Shown one piece after another: positions 6,464 through 12,865 of a DNA stretch of 12,865 bases. Source of the stretch: an uncultured Candidatus Nemicrothrix sp. GTDB lineage: Bacteria; Actinomycetota; Acidimicrobiia; Acidimicrobiales; Acidimicrobilacustridaceae. Below the pieces are notes generated by a model. It was not told where the DNA came from. It saw only the letters and a list, made by a program, of their open reading frames with translations, and made no database searches. The DNA lies in assembly GCA_903827085.1 (NCBI GenBank), contig CAIKHC010000420.1, positions 1 to 12,865 on the forward strand, written 5' to 3'. The position numbers were made by a program, and so were the translations under genes. How positions within the stretch are numbered: position 1 is the first letter of the stretch; each line of letters opens with the position of its first letter.

Positions 6464-7192
6464 TTACGGGACGACGCTGGCCCACGCATCAAGAAGTGAA
6501 GCGTCTCCTGCGGTGTCGAGTCCATCAGTGGTGATTGGTACTCGGTTCCAGGCCCATGCATAAAGCGGAGAGGCAGGACCGCGAACGGCGATATCGCCCT
6601 TTGCGTGTTCGCGAATCGTGGTGGGATGCCCGTCGACAAACGTCGTGAGCCATTCCCCAGCCGTGTCGGTGCAGTGCAAGTGGAAGCTTGACGAAAGCGT
6701 GGGGTTCTTCACCGAAGACAAGATCGGCATCAACACGGTCAGGAGTTCGTCGATTCCATCAACTGCGGAGGCATCATGAAACGGATCGATAGCGCTACCA
6801 GCAGCGTTCTGTGCATCCCAGCGATGGATCTCGACCTCATGGGCCATGCGCCGCTGCCAGAACTCGTTCGTGAAGTTCTCGCCGCTGAAATTCCACGAGG
6901 GCCCGTCGGGATCGCAGGATTCAAGCGTGTCGCAAATGACAGAGAGGATCTCGTCGAAGGCGTCGAAGAGTGCCTCGTCGCGCGGGAGGCTCACAAACGC
7001 GTCCTCGGCAGGCGGGGACATCAGCGCCTCGGCAACGCACAGGTTGGTGCGTTGCAGCACTTTGCCCGTGTGGCCGAGAAGGCGGCCGACAGCCCAGCCA
7101 GGGCAGTGTTCGATGGGTGTCTCAAGGCCAGCAGCTCGTGCAGCTGCGGAAAGTCGGGTGCCTTCGAGTCGGAGAGTTTCGACGTGATTCAT
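6464..7192 (-). CDS. Mycothiol-dependent maleylpyruvate isomerase-family protein
   Basis: 242-residue soluble protein of the DinB-like TIGR03083/MDMPI family. The N-terminal segment has the family motif CPGWAVGRLLGHTG (30-43). The predicted metal triad is His41, Glu119 and His123 (HEVEIHRWDA, 118-127), with the Exxx-H spacing of the characterised Corynebacterium maleylpyruvate isomerase. Family members use mycothiol as cofactor, which supports an actinobacterial host. The actual substrate is unknown; most members are not true maleylpyruvate isomerases, and no gentisate-pathway genes are next to it. The ATG at 7190-7192 lacks a Shine-Dalgarno, but a TAGAAC -10-like box ends 6 bases before it, suggesting a leaderless mRNA. 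It is convergent with the PGPGW gene and divergent from the DUF2071-DCC gene. Confidence 0.87.
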   Translation of the reverse strand: MNHVETLRLEGTRLSAAARAAGLETPIEHCPGWAVGRLLGHTGKVLQRTNLCVAEALMSPPAEDAFVSLPRDEALFDAFDEILSVICDTLESCDPDGPSWNFSGENFTNEFWQRRMAHEVEIHRWDAQNAAGSAIDPFHDASAVDGIDELLTVLMPILSSVKNPTLSSSFHLHCTDTAGEWLTTFVDGHPTTIREHAKGDIAVRGPASPLYAWAWNRVPITTDGLDTAGDASLLDAWASVVP

Positions 7193-7198
7193 CGCGTT

Positions 7199-7204
7199 GT
7201 TCTA
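7199..7204 (-). promoter_or_regulatory. Candidate -10 box, leaderless start of the MDMPI-like gene
   Basis: On the minus strand TAGAAC matches TATAAT at four of six bases and ends 6 bases before the ATG. No purine-rich ribosome-binding site lies between. This spacing puts transcription start at or within a base or two of the start codon. Confidence 0.35.
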
Positions 7205-7268
7205 CACGGTGAGGGGCCAGTAGGCCCTTCTTCTTTCCTTTGGTCGGAGCGAATCTTGCTGATGCCGA

Positions 7269-7274
7269 TACCGT
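7269..7274 (+). promoter_or_regulatory. Candidate -10 box, leaderless start of the DUF2071-DCC gene
   Basis: TACCGT (TANNNT form) ends 7 bases before the ATG at 7282, with no Shine-Dalgarno between. This is the geometry of leaderless actinobacterial promoters and is the main reason for choosing 7282 as the start. No convincing -35 box is visible. Confidence 0.4.
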
Positions 7275-7281
7275 CAGAGCC

Positions 7282-8418
7282 ATGACAAGTGACGGCGAAC
7301 CAATGGGCGAGAAGCCCCGCAGCCCGATCTGTCCGCATGTCATCAAGAGGCCCGTGATGACACAGGTCTGGCGCGACGTCACGTTTGCGCATTGGGCGGT
7401 GCCGATTGCCGACGTTGCGGCGCTCCTGCCATCCGGCCTCGAGGTCGATACCCATCAGGGTCAGGCCTGGGTATCGCTCGTTGGTTTCGAGATGGACGCG
7501 CTGCGGCTGCGCGGGTTTCCTGCGATTCCGACCACGCATCGTTTTCTTGAGTTCAATGTTCGTACCTATGTCATCGGTTCCGAAGGCCCGGGAGTGTGGT
7601 TCTGTTCGCTCGATGTTGCGCAGTGGCTTCCTGCTTTAGTTGCGCGAATCGGATTCGCACTTCCGTATGACAAAGGTGCAGTCGACGTGAGTCATGATCG
7701 TTCGCGCATTGTGTGGACGGTTGATCGAACGTGGCCCGAGCGCGCGCAGGGGAGTCTTGCCGTCTCGGTCGAAGCTGACGACGTTGCCCCTGTCGTCGAT
7801 GATCCGCTTGCAACCTTTCTCACTTCTCGTTGGCGTTTGTATGCCAAAACACGTGGTGGACGTTTAGTCACCGCGCCGGTTGAACACGAACCATGGCCAC
7901 TTTCATCTGCTCGTTTTATTGGGGCCGACACGGGGCTTGCATCGATTGCAGGTTTCGATGTGCAAGGTGATCCGATTGTGCATCACGCCTCTGCAGTGCA
8001 CGTTCGTGTTGGTCTGCCAAAACTGCTTCCGAAGCGTCGAGCCCGAGGTCCTGTCACGGTGTGGTTCGACGATGATTGCGGTGTGTGTTCCGCCTCAGTT
8101 CGTTGGCTAATGAAGCGCACTGATTCCTCGGTCATATTCCGACCCAACCGAGAACTCGATGACGCCGCCCTTCTGAGTGCGTCGTCTGATGCCATCGTCG
8201 TCACAGCCGCAGGCGAGTCATGGACGGCGATTGCGGCGGTGGCCACAGTTCTCGATCGATCGGGCTGGCTGGGTCGTGTGGGGGCCTTTGGCCTGCGATT
8301 CCCAGGCATTCACGCCATCGCGGGGCTGGTCTATCGATGGATAGCGGCGAACCGGGCCCTGCTCTCGGCCCGCTTGGGGCTGGCCGCCGGTTGCCAGCTC
8401 CCAAAAAGTACCTCTTGA
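7282..8418 (+). CDS. DUF2071 domain fused to DCC thiol-disulfide oxidoreductase-like domain
   Basis: 378-residue two-domain protein. Residues about 23-245 match the DUF2071 (YqjF-like) family: RPVMTQVWRDVTFAHW at 23-38, then LLPSGLEVDTHQGQAWVSLVGF. Residues about 257-375 match the DCC (DUF393) family: VTVWFDDDCGVCSASVRWL, with the CxxC pair Cys266/Cys269 and a final YRWIAANR segment. DCC proteins are thioredoxin-like predicted oxidoreductases. DUF2071 has no settled function, so the role of the fusion is unknown. Start choice: the frame opens with a TTG at 7240. ATG 7282 is preferred because of the TACCGT box 7 bases before it; ATG 7303 is also possible. The stop codon overlaps the -35 box of the next gene. 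Confidence 0.85.
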   Translation: MTSDGEPMGEKPRSPICPHVIKRPVMTQVWRDVTFAHWAVPIADVAALLPSGLEVDTHQGQAWVSLVGFEMDALRLRGFPAIPTTHRFLEFNVRTYVIGSEGPGVWFCSLDVAQWLPALVARIGFALPYDKGAVDVSHDRSRIVWTVDRTWPERAQGSLAVSVEADDVAPVVDDPLATFLTSRWRLYAKTRGGRLVTAPVEHEPWPLSSARFIGADTGLASIAGFDVQGDPIVHHASAVHVRVGLPKLLPKRRARGPVTVWFDDDCGVCSASVRWLMKRTDSSVIFRPNRELDDAALLSASSDAIVVTAAGESWTAIAAVATVLDRSGWLGRVGAFGLRFPGIHAIAGLVYRWIAANRALLSARLGLAAGCQLPKSTS

Positions 8419-8444
8419 CAAAGTAACTTTTAGCAAAGCAATAT
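8415..8444 (+). promoter_or_regulatory. Promoter of the amidohydrolase-marR unit
   Basis: A perfect TTGACA -35 box (8415-8420) overlaps the stop codon of the upstream gene (TGA, 8416-8418). An 18-base spacer leads to CAATAT (8439-8444), a moderate -10 match. The segment is clearly AT-richer than its surroundings. A short palindrome occupies the start of the spacer. Confidence 0.5.
8420..8430. promoter_or_regulatory. Candidate operator palindrome in the promoter spacer
   Basis: AAAGT-A-ACTTT is a perfect 5+1+5 palindrome between the -35 and -10 boxes. Wider TGACA (8416-8420) and TGTCA (8444-8448) arms flank the spacer. The likely ligand is the MarR-type regulator encoded in the same unit, as an autoregulatory site; this is inference from position and symmetry. 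Confidence 0.35.
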
Positions 8445-8489
8445 GTCAGGGTCCGCAGAACGCCTACGAGGCACCGCAGGAGGAACCCC

Positions 8490-9743
8490 ATGACACCGAC
8501 ACAGAAGGCCATCACCAACGTCGATGTGACCCCGGCCGAAGCAGATCTTCCGACCATGATTTCGGTCGATGACCACGTCATGGAGCCCAAGGAACTCTGG
8601 CAAGAGCAACTGCCGGCCTCGCTGCGTGAACGCGGCCCTCGCACCGTGCGCGAGAAGGTCAAGCTTTCATTCAAGGGCGGCCACTACGGCTTCGAGCGCA
8701 ATGCTGAAGACGGCCAATGGTGCGATGTTTGGTTGTTCGACGATCTCGTCACGCCCACGGGTCTGTTGCATGCTCCCGCCGGCGTGCCGCGTGATGAACA
8801 GCGCAACATTCCTGCGGTCTATGAAGATTTTCGCGACGGAACCTGGGATCAAACCGCACGGCTTGCTGACATGGATCTCAATCATGTCGATGCTGCTATC
8901 AACTACCCAAATATTTTTCCGCGCTTTGCCGGTCAGGGTTTTCTTGAGCGATCCGACAAGGAACTCGCGCTCACGTGTTTGCGCATTTACAACGACTGGA
9001 TGATTGACGACTGGTGCGCCGGTGCTGGCAAGGGTCGACTCATTCCGCTCACGCTTGTTCCCCTTTGGGACCCAGCGCTTGCAGCAGAAGAAGTTCGACG
9101 TTGTGCCGCCAAGGGCAGCTACGCAATTGCGTTCAGTGAGAACGTTGCCAAACTCGGACAGCCTTCGCTCTACACCGGAGCATGGGATGTCTTGTGGGAG
9201 GCCTGCCAAGAGACCGAGACCAGTGTGTCAATGCACATCGGTTCGTCATCTTCGATGCCCACGACATCTGACGATGCACCGCTGGCAACGTCAATGTCGA
9301 TGTATGCACAAAACGCTCAAGGTTCATTATGTGATTGGGTGTTTTCGGGTTCTCTTGAACGATTCCCCGACATCACGATTGCTTATGCAGAAAGCCAAGT
9401 GGGCTGGATGCCCTTCCAATTAGAACGCATGGACGCGGTGTGGCGCGACGGCCGTGGCGATGTCGACCACGTAAAGACTCTGCCCAGCGAACAGGTCAAG
9501 GGCCGGGTCTACGGATGCGTGTTCGACGATCTCCACGGATTAATCAATCGCGATGCTGTTGGAACAGATCACATTTTGTGGGAGACCGACTACCCGCACT
9601 CCGACGGCACGTTTCCTCATTCACGAAAGATCGCACACGAGTTGTTCACCGCTGCCGGCATGAATGCAGAAGAGTGCCGCATGGTGTTGCGTTCGAACGC
9701 GGTGAAGGCGTATGGGCTCGACCGCTTTGGTGTCACGCCCTAG
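8490..9743 (+). CDS. Amidohydrolase-2 family metal-dependent hydrolase or decarboxylase
   Basis: 417-residue TIM-barrel protein of the amidohydrolase-2 family (PF04909), which includes ACMSD and gamma-resorcylate decarboxylase. Visible elements: the N-terminal metal motif VDDHVMEP (26-33; D-x-H-x-x-E), MHIGS with His249 at the barrel middle, and WETDYPHSD with Asp367 near the C-terminus, the usual late metal or catalytic aspartate. The ATG has AGGAGG (8478-8483) 6 bases upstream. It is the first gene of a unit with its own TTGACA promoter, and its stop overlaps the marR start by one base. The substrate cannot be read from sequence; actinobacterial relatives often sit in aromatic or steroid catabolic clusters. 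No signal peptide; cytosolic. Confidence 0.9.
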   Translation: MTPTQKAITNVDVTPAEADLPTMISVDDHVMEPKELWQEQLPASLRERGPRTVREKVKLSFKGGHYGFERNAEDGQWCDVWLFDDLVTPTGLLHAPAGVPRDEQRNIPAVYEDFRDGTWDQTARLADMDLNHVDAAINYPNIFPRFAGQGFLERSDKELALTCLRIYNDWMIDDWCAGAGKGRLIPLTLVPLWDPALAAEEVRRCAAKGSYAIAFSENVAKLGQPSLYTGAWDVLWEACQETETSVSMHIGSSSSMPTTSDDAPLATSMSMYAQNAQGSLCDWVFSGSLERFPDITIAYAESQVGWMPFQLERMDAVWRDGRGDVDHVKTLPSEQVKGRVYGCVFDDLHGLINRDAVGTDHILWETDYPHSDGTFPHSRKIAHELFTAAGMNAEECRMVLRSNAVKAYGLDRFGVTP

Positions 9744-10207
9744 TGGCTGAGCAACTTCCTGGAACCGACGGGCTTCTTGGCCACGTGGTGCGGCTCAACG
9801 TGGCGGTCGATCGCGTGCTGAACGAGATCGTCGGTTCCTCGGGAATTTCTGTCGCTGACTATCTCGTGCTCGGTGTTGTCCGCCGATCCCCCAACCATCG
9901 CAGCGCCCCAACCGCGATTTGTGAAGTGCTCGGTCGCACCACCGGCGGCATGTCGCTGACACTCGATCGTCTCGAGGGCGCCGGCCTCATCCGGCGCTTG
10001 CCCGATCCTGGCGATCGTCGTCGAGTGGTGGTCGAAGCAACACCGACTGGCGTCGATCTCGCCAAGCGGGTGAACGCCGACCTTCACGGGTGGGAAGACT
10101 CCCTTGGTCTCTCTGGGGCCGAGAGGTCCGATCTGGCGGGGGCAATTGGACGTCTGACTGAAGCCATCGATGGTGCTCCTGATCGCATGGCATCGCCTGT
10201 TTCTTAG
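9743..10207 (+). CDS. MarR-family transcriptional regulator
   Basis: 154-residue winged-helix DNA-binding protein. Helix-turn-helix region about 40-86 (APTAICEVLGRTTGGMSLTLDRLEGAGLIRR), followed by the MarR wing signature DPGDRRR (88-94) and a C-terminal dimerisation helix. The frame is open from 9440, but residues before 9743 lie inside the amidohydrolase and have no homology. The GTG at 9743 shares its first base with the amidohydrolase stop (TAGTG), giving tight translational coupling and a normal MarR length. No strong Shine-Dalgarno, consistent with coupling. Candidate targets are the palindromes at 8420-8430 and 10301-10322, flanking its own unit and the SDR gene. The inducer is unknown, perhaps a substrate of the neighbouring enzymes. 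Confidence 0.88.
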   Translation: MAEQLPGTDGLLGHVVRLNVAVDRVLNEIVGSSGISVADYLVLGVVRRSPNHRSAPTAICEVLGRTTGGMSLTLDRLEGAGLIRRLPDPGDRRRVVVEATPTGVDLAKRVNADLHGWEDSLGLSGAERSDLAGAIGRLTEAIDGAPDRMASPVS

Positions 10208-10300
10208 GGGTTGAGACTGCGGGCATTCGGGTCCCGAGGGCTTCCCCTGCTAGAAAAACAGGGCTCCCGCCTCTGGACAGGGTCCATTGCTGGTGGGGCT

Positions 10301-10322
10301 TCATCACCTAGTCGGGTGATGA
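10301..10322. promoter_or_regulatory. 22-base palindrome upstream of the SDR gene
   Basis: TCATCACC (10301-10308) and GGTGATGA (10315-10322) are perfect 8-bp inverted arms around TAGTCG, ending 28 bases before the SDR ATG. Arm length and position fit an operator for a dimeric regulator such as the adjacent MarR protein, or a leader hairpin. No good -10 box is evident nearby, so which it is remains open. Confidence 0.45.
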
Positions 10323-10350
10323 TTCGATCGAACACGAAGGAACGCTTTCA

Positions 10351-11271
10351 ATGGGCATGCTCGACGGCAAGATCGCCATCGTCACTGGCTCGGGACACGG
10401 CATTGGCCGTGGTCACGCCATGGAACTCGCGAAGCACGGCGCCAAGGTTGTTGTGAACGACCTTGGTGGCAGCGTCACCGGTGAAGGCGCAGGCCGCGCC
10501 GCCGATGAAACTGTGGCCCTGATCGAAGCTCGCGGCGGAGTCGCGGTGCCGAATTATGGCAACGTCACCGATCACGAAGCATGTGGCGACATGGTCAAGC
10601 AGGCCATCGACACCTTCGGCGGTCTCGACATTGTCGTGAACAACGCGGGCATCGTGCGCGACGCAGCCATCTGGAACATGCCGGTTGAAGACTGGGATGC
10701 CGTCATGGCCGTCCACGTTCGCGGCACGTGGTCACTTAGCCACTTCGCAGCGAAGTACTTCCGCGATCAGTCAAAGGCGGGCACCCCGCGCGCTGGGCGA
10801 ATCATCAACACCACGTCAGGTGCTGGTCTTGGTGGAAACTTTGGTCAGACCAACTACGCCACAGCCAAGGCTGCAATTGCTGGTCTCACTCTCACTCTTG
10901 CGCAGGAACTCGCTGCCATCGGTACCACTGTGAACTGCATCGGCCCAGCGGGTCTCACCCGCATCACCGCCACCATGCCTGGCGCTGGTGAAGCGTTCGA
11001 GCCTGACGACATTGCCGATGACGACTTCCACCCAATGGATCCGGGTAACTCGTCTCCTCTGGTTGCATGGCTGGCAAGCGATCAGGCTGCCTATGTCAAT
11101 GGTCAGGTCATCCGCGCTCTTTACGACAAGATCATCTGGATGCAGGGATGGCGCGAGCGCATCACCATCGACAACAACAACAAGAAGTGGGACGCCACCA
11201 AGCTGGGGGGCCGTTTCGCTTCTGAGGTATTCCAGGTTGCTCCGACGGGTATCAATTTCTTGCAGGCTTGA
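10351..11271 (+). CDS. SDR-family dehydrogenase, MFE-2/17beta-HSD4-like
   Basis: 306-residue NAD(P)-dependent short-chain dehydrogenase, cytosolic. Cofactor motif TGSGHGIG (12-19), acidic residue in VVVNDLGG (33-40), NNAG (97-100), catalytic Ser156, Tyr169 and Lys173 (YATAK). VHVRG (121-125) has His where classical SDRs have the catalytic-tetrad Asn; as I recall, this substitution and the NDLGG motif occur in the peroxisomal multifunctional enzyme type 2 subgroup (3R-hydroxyacyl-CoA dehydrogenases). The C-terminus extends about 50 residues beyond a standard FabG. AAGGA (10337-10341) precedes the first ATG by 9 bases, so that start is preferred over the ATG two codons later. Probable role in beta-oxidation-type or steroid/lipid side-chain metabolism, by inference. 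Confidence 0.9.
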   Translation: MGMLDGKIAIVTGSGHGIGRGHAMELAKHGAKVVVNDLGGSVTGEGAGRAADETVALIEARGGVAVPNYGNVTDHEACGDMVKQAIDTFGGLDIVVNNAGIVRDAAIWNMPVEDWDAVMAVHVRGTWSLSHFAAKYFRDQSKAGTPRAGRIINTTSGAGLGGNFGQTNYATAKAAIAGLTLTLAQELAAIGTTVNCIGPAGLTRITATMPGAGEAFEPDDIADDDFHPMDPGNSSPLVAWLASDQAAYVNGQVIRALYDKIIWMQGWRERITIDNNNKKWDATKLGGRFASEVFQVAPTGINFLQA

Positions 11272-11290
11272 TTCATTCAGCCGCACGAAA

Positions 11291-11328
11291 CGCAATGGAG
11301 GGCGGCCAATAGGCCGCCCTCCATTGCG
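11291..11328. terminator. 17-bp perfect hairpin between convergent genes
   Basis: Bases 11291-11307 and 11312-11328 are exact reverse complements around the loop AATA, beginning 19 bases after the SDR stop. The stem is GC-rich at its centre. It lies between the SDR (+) and the phosphotransferase (-), so it can end transcription from both sides. There is no long T-run: GTTCGG follows on the plus strand and TTTCG on the minus strand. Confidence 0.7.
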
Positions 11329-11408
11329 TTCGGGGCGTTCCGCTCTCTGGCCAGCTGTTGCTCGTCAACTCGCGACAAAGACCTTGAAAGAACTTGGCTG
11401 GTAATTCG

Positions 11409-12479
11409 TTAAAGCAACGAGCGCGGTTCAAGATCGCGAATCGCTGCACACGAACGCGTGATCATTGATGAAAACATCGCGTTTGATGCATCTGAGGGTG
11501 TTGCAGTCGCGTAGACCGCACCGAGAACAGTGACGAGCGGACCTTGCGGGGTGCCGAGTCTGTAATCGTCGAAGCATTGTTCGACGGTGATATCGACGCC
11601 GTGTTTCGTGATTGCCTCGTGGTACGTCGCCACGAGATCACGTTCGTTTGCGCGTCGAAGTTCGGTGTCAACGCCAAGCCCGAGGAAGTAGCCGAGATCA
11701 CGACCGGCAAATCCGAGTCCGACGGTCTGCCAATCAAGCGTGGTGATTGGCGAGCCATTTGGAGCGATCATCAGGTTGTCGGGACGGAAATCTCCGTGGA
11801 TGAGCGTGAGGTTTGTGAGGCGGGACAGCAGCCAGTCGCCCATCCATGTCGAAAGATCATCAAGCGTTGCGATGTCGTCAGCCGACATCCATTCACCAAA
11901 CTGTGCGACGAACTGTGGCACCGCTCCGGCAAAAATCTGTGCGTGAAATCCTGCACCTTCTTCCGACGGTGGTCGTAGCGCGGGGATGTCAAGCAGCGTC
12001 GGATCGCCCCAACGAGGTCCATGGAGGCCAGCCATTTCGCGCAATGCAACATGCGCTTCAGGAACGGTGGCACCAGGGACTTGGGCACCGGGTTCGGACG
12101 GAGCGAGATCGTCGAGCAGAAGAACGAACGAGACCGCGTCATCGGTAATCGTTGCGTACCAACACTGTGGAATGCGGATGTCGACCGTGGAGCCGAGCTC
12201 GGTGTACCAGAGGTATTCGCTGCGGTAGCCGTCGGCGATCAGGGTGCGAGTTTCTGGATCGCCGCCTGCCATCTTCGCGACGAACGATTTGGGAAGCCCG
12301 TTCGCCGGGTCAGCCCAGTCGATGGTGAGACGCCAGGATTGGCCCATCTGGCCAGTCCCGACACGAAGTGAGCGAACGGACGAAACCTCTGAGCCGAGGG
12401 CAGCGCTCAACCAAGCGGGGTCGATATCGGCGATCTCGTCGGTGGGGGGTGCAGCGGGAAGATTCGTGGGTAGAGACAC
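11409..12479 (-). CDS. APH/ecdysteroid-kinase-like phosphotransferase
   Basis: 356-residue protein-kinase-fold small-molecule kinase. Visible: glycine-rich segment GTGQMGQSWRL (41-51), probable ATP-contacting Lys69 (FVAKM), the catalytic loop HGDFRPDN (228-235) with Asp230 and Asn235, and the metal-binding LDWQ (248-251) with Asp249. These place it in the aminoglycoside phosphotransferase superfamily (PF01636 or the EcKinase-like relatives). Environmental actinobacteria carry many such genes near lipid or steroid catabolism, so antibiotic resistance should not be assumed. The start is a GTG (12477-12479) with GAGGTG (12484-12489) 4 bases upstream. It is convergent with the SDR gene across the hairpin and divergent from the second amidohydrolase. 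Confidence 0.85.
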   Translation of the reverse strand: MSLPTNLPAAPPTDEIADIDPAWLSAALGSEVSSVRSLRVGTGQMGQSWRLTIDWADPANGLPKSFVAKMAGGDPETRTLIADGYRSEYLWYTELGSTVDIRIPQCWYATITDDAVSFVLLLDDLAPSEPGAQVPGATVPEAHVALREMAGLHGPRWGDPTLLDIPALRPPSEEGAGFHAQIFAGAVPQFVAQFGEWMSADDIATLDDLSTWMGDWLLSRLTNLTLIHGDFRPDNLMIAPNGSPITTLDWQTVGLGFAGRDLGYFLGLGVDTELRRANERDLVATYHEAITKHGVDITVEQCFDDYRLGTPQGPLVTVLGAVYATATPSDASNAMFSSMITRSCAAIRDLEPRSLL

Positions 12480-12483
12480 GGCT

Positions 12484-12494
12484 CACCTCAGGTG
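12484..12494 (-). promoter_or_regulatory. Palindrome covering the kinase Shine-Dalgarno
   Basis: CACCT-C-AGGTG is a perfect 5+1+5 palindrome that contains the GAGGTG ribosome-binding site of the leftward kinase gene. It may be chance, an operator in the shared intergenic region, or a weak sequestering element; the loop of one base is too small for a hairpin without opening inner pairs. Confidence 0.25.
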
Positions 12495-12522
12495 TGAGAG
12501 CGGGTGGAGATTGGCTACCGTA
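12494..12522 (+). promoter_or_regulatory. Candidate promoter of the second amidohydrolase
   Basis: GTGAGA (12494-12499; four of six bases of TTGACA) is followed after 17 bases by TACCGT (12517-12522), the same -10 sequence as before the DUF2071-DCC gene. The leader then holds a GCCCCG/CGGGGC stem (12531-12536 with 12544-12549) ahead of the ribosome-binding site. Confidence 0.35.
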
Positions 12523-12569
12523 GGCGAATCGCCCCGGGGGAATCGGGGCAGATCCACCTAGGGGGAACA

Positions 12570-12865
12570 ATGACCGAGATCACCACGGTGTTCGACGCTG
12601 ACAATCACTATTACGAGCCGATTGATGCGTTCACTCGCTATATCGAACCGGAGTTCAAGCGCCGCTGTATGCAGTGGGCCGAGGTCAATGGCAAGCAGAT
12701 GCTTCTGGTGGGCGGAAAGATCAACCGCTTCATCCCGAATCCCACGTTTGACATGCTCTCGGCGCCGGGAAGTCTTGAACAGTATTTCCGTGGCCGTAAC
12801 CCAAAGGGCGACAGCGTCAAGGACCTTTTCGGAGAGCTGTTGCCATGCGATCCCGCGTATCGCGA
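12570..12865 (+). CDS. Amidohydrolase-2 family protein, N-terminal part (cut by window end)
   Basis: An open frame with no stop before the window edge encodes the first 98 residues. It begins MTEITTVFDADNHYYEPIDAF, whose DADNHYYEP is the N-terminal metal motif (D-x-H-x-x-E) of the amidohydrolase-2 family, as in VDDHVMEP of the gene at 8490. The remainder (for example LLVGGKINRFIPNPTFDM) is typical of the actinobacterial members of this family. The ATG has AGGGGGAA 3-5 bases upstream (12560-12567). It is divergent from the kinase gene with 90 bases between starts. The two amidohydrolases are paralogs at family level but differ strongly, so they probably act on different substrates. Confidence 0.85.
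   Translation, partial: MTEITTVFDADNHYYEPIDAFTRYIEPEFKRRCMQWAEVNGKQMLLVGGKINRFIPNPTFDMLSAPGSLEQYFRGRNPKGDSVKDLFGELLPCDPAYR

Noticed and set aside
10245..10263. CCCTG/CAGGG inverted repeat after marR as terminator
   Set aside because: Five base pairs around a nine-base loop, with no T-run; not distinguishable from chance.
11409..12479. Antibiotic-resistance aminoglycoside phosphotransferase
   Set aside because: The HGDFRPDN and LDWQ motifs define only the kinase superfamily; nothing points to aminoglycosides, and the context is catabolic.

Overview
The window (12,865 bases, moderately high GC) reads as a chromosomal segment of an actinobacterium. The main grounds are a mycothiol-dependent maleylpyruvate isomerase-family protein, a tandem TrkA pair like that of other actinobacteria, GTG starts, and TANNNT-type -10 boxes, two of them just ahead of apparently leaderless starts. 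The gene mix (amidohydrolase-2 proteins, MFE-2-like SDR, APH-like kinase) is compatible with Acidimicrobiia, but that placement is inference. There are no tRNA or rRNA genes, insertion sequences or CRISPR arrays, and no gene-free stretch longer than 300 bases.

Left part (1-6446), central metabolism and ion homeostasis. zwf (glucose-6-phosphate dehydrogenase) runs leftward. Divergent from it are two overlapping TrkA-type K+ channel regulatory subunits. A 269-base gap follows, and then a P2-type cation ATPase overlapped by a small PGPGW-family membrane protein. The gap is the most interesting stretch. It carries the sequence signatures of a yybP-ykoY (Mn2+-sensing) riboswitch: GGGGAGTA at 3077, the TCGTCATCACGG core at 3101, closing helices, a TANNNT promoter placed to start the RNA just before it, and an exact 8-base anti-Shine-Dalgarno sequence ahead of the ATPase. 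The ATPase has a single-site cation pattern resembling Golgi-type Ca2+/Mn2+ pumps. Together they suggest a manganese-gated Mn2+/Ca2+ efflux operon.

Middle part (6464-8418). A mycothiol-dependent maleylpyruvate isomerase-family protein (leftward) and a DUF2071-DCC thiol-redox fusion (rightward) are divergent. Both look leaderless.

Right part (8415-12865), a catabolic-looking region. An amidohydrolase-2 family gene starts behind a perfect TTGACA box that overlaps the previous stop codon. It is followed by a MarR regulator overlapping it by one base, and then by an SDR dehydrogenase preceded by a 22-base palindrome. A 17-bp perfect hairpin closes the SDR gene. Beyond it lie a convergent APH-like kinase and, divergent from that, a second amidohydrolase cut by the window edge. 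The substrates cannot be read from sequence; aromatic, steroid or lipid-type catabolism is a reasonable inference.
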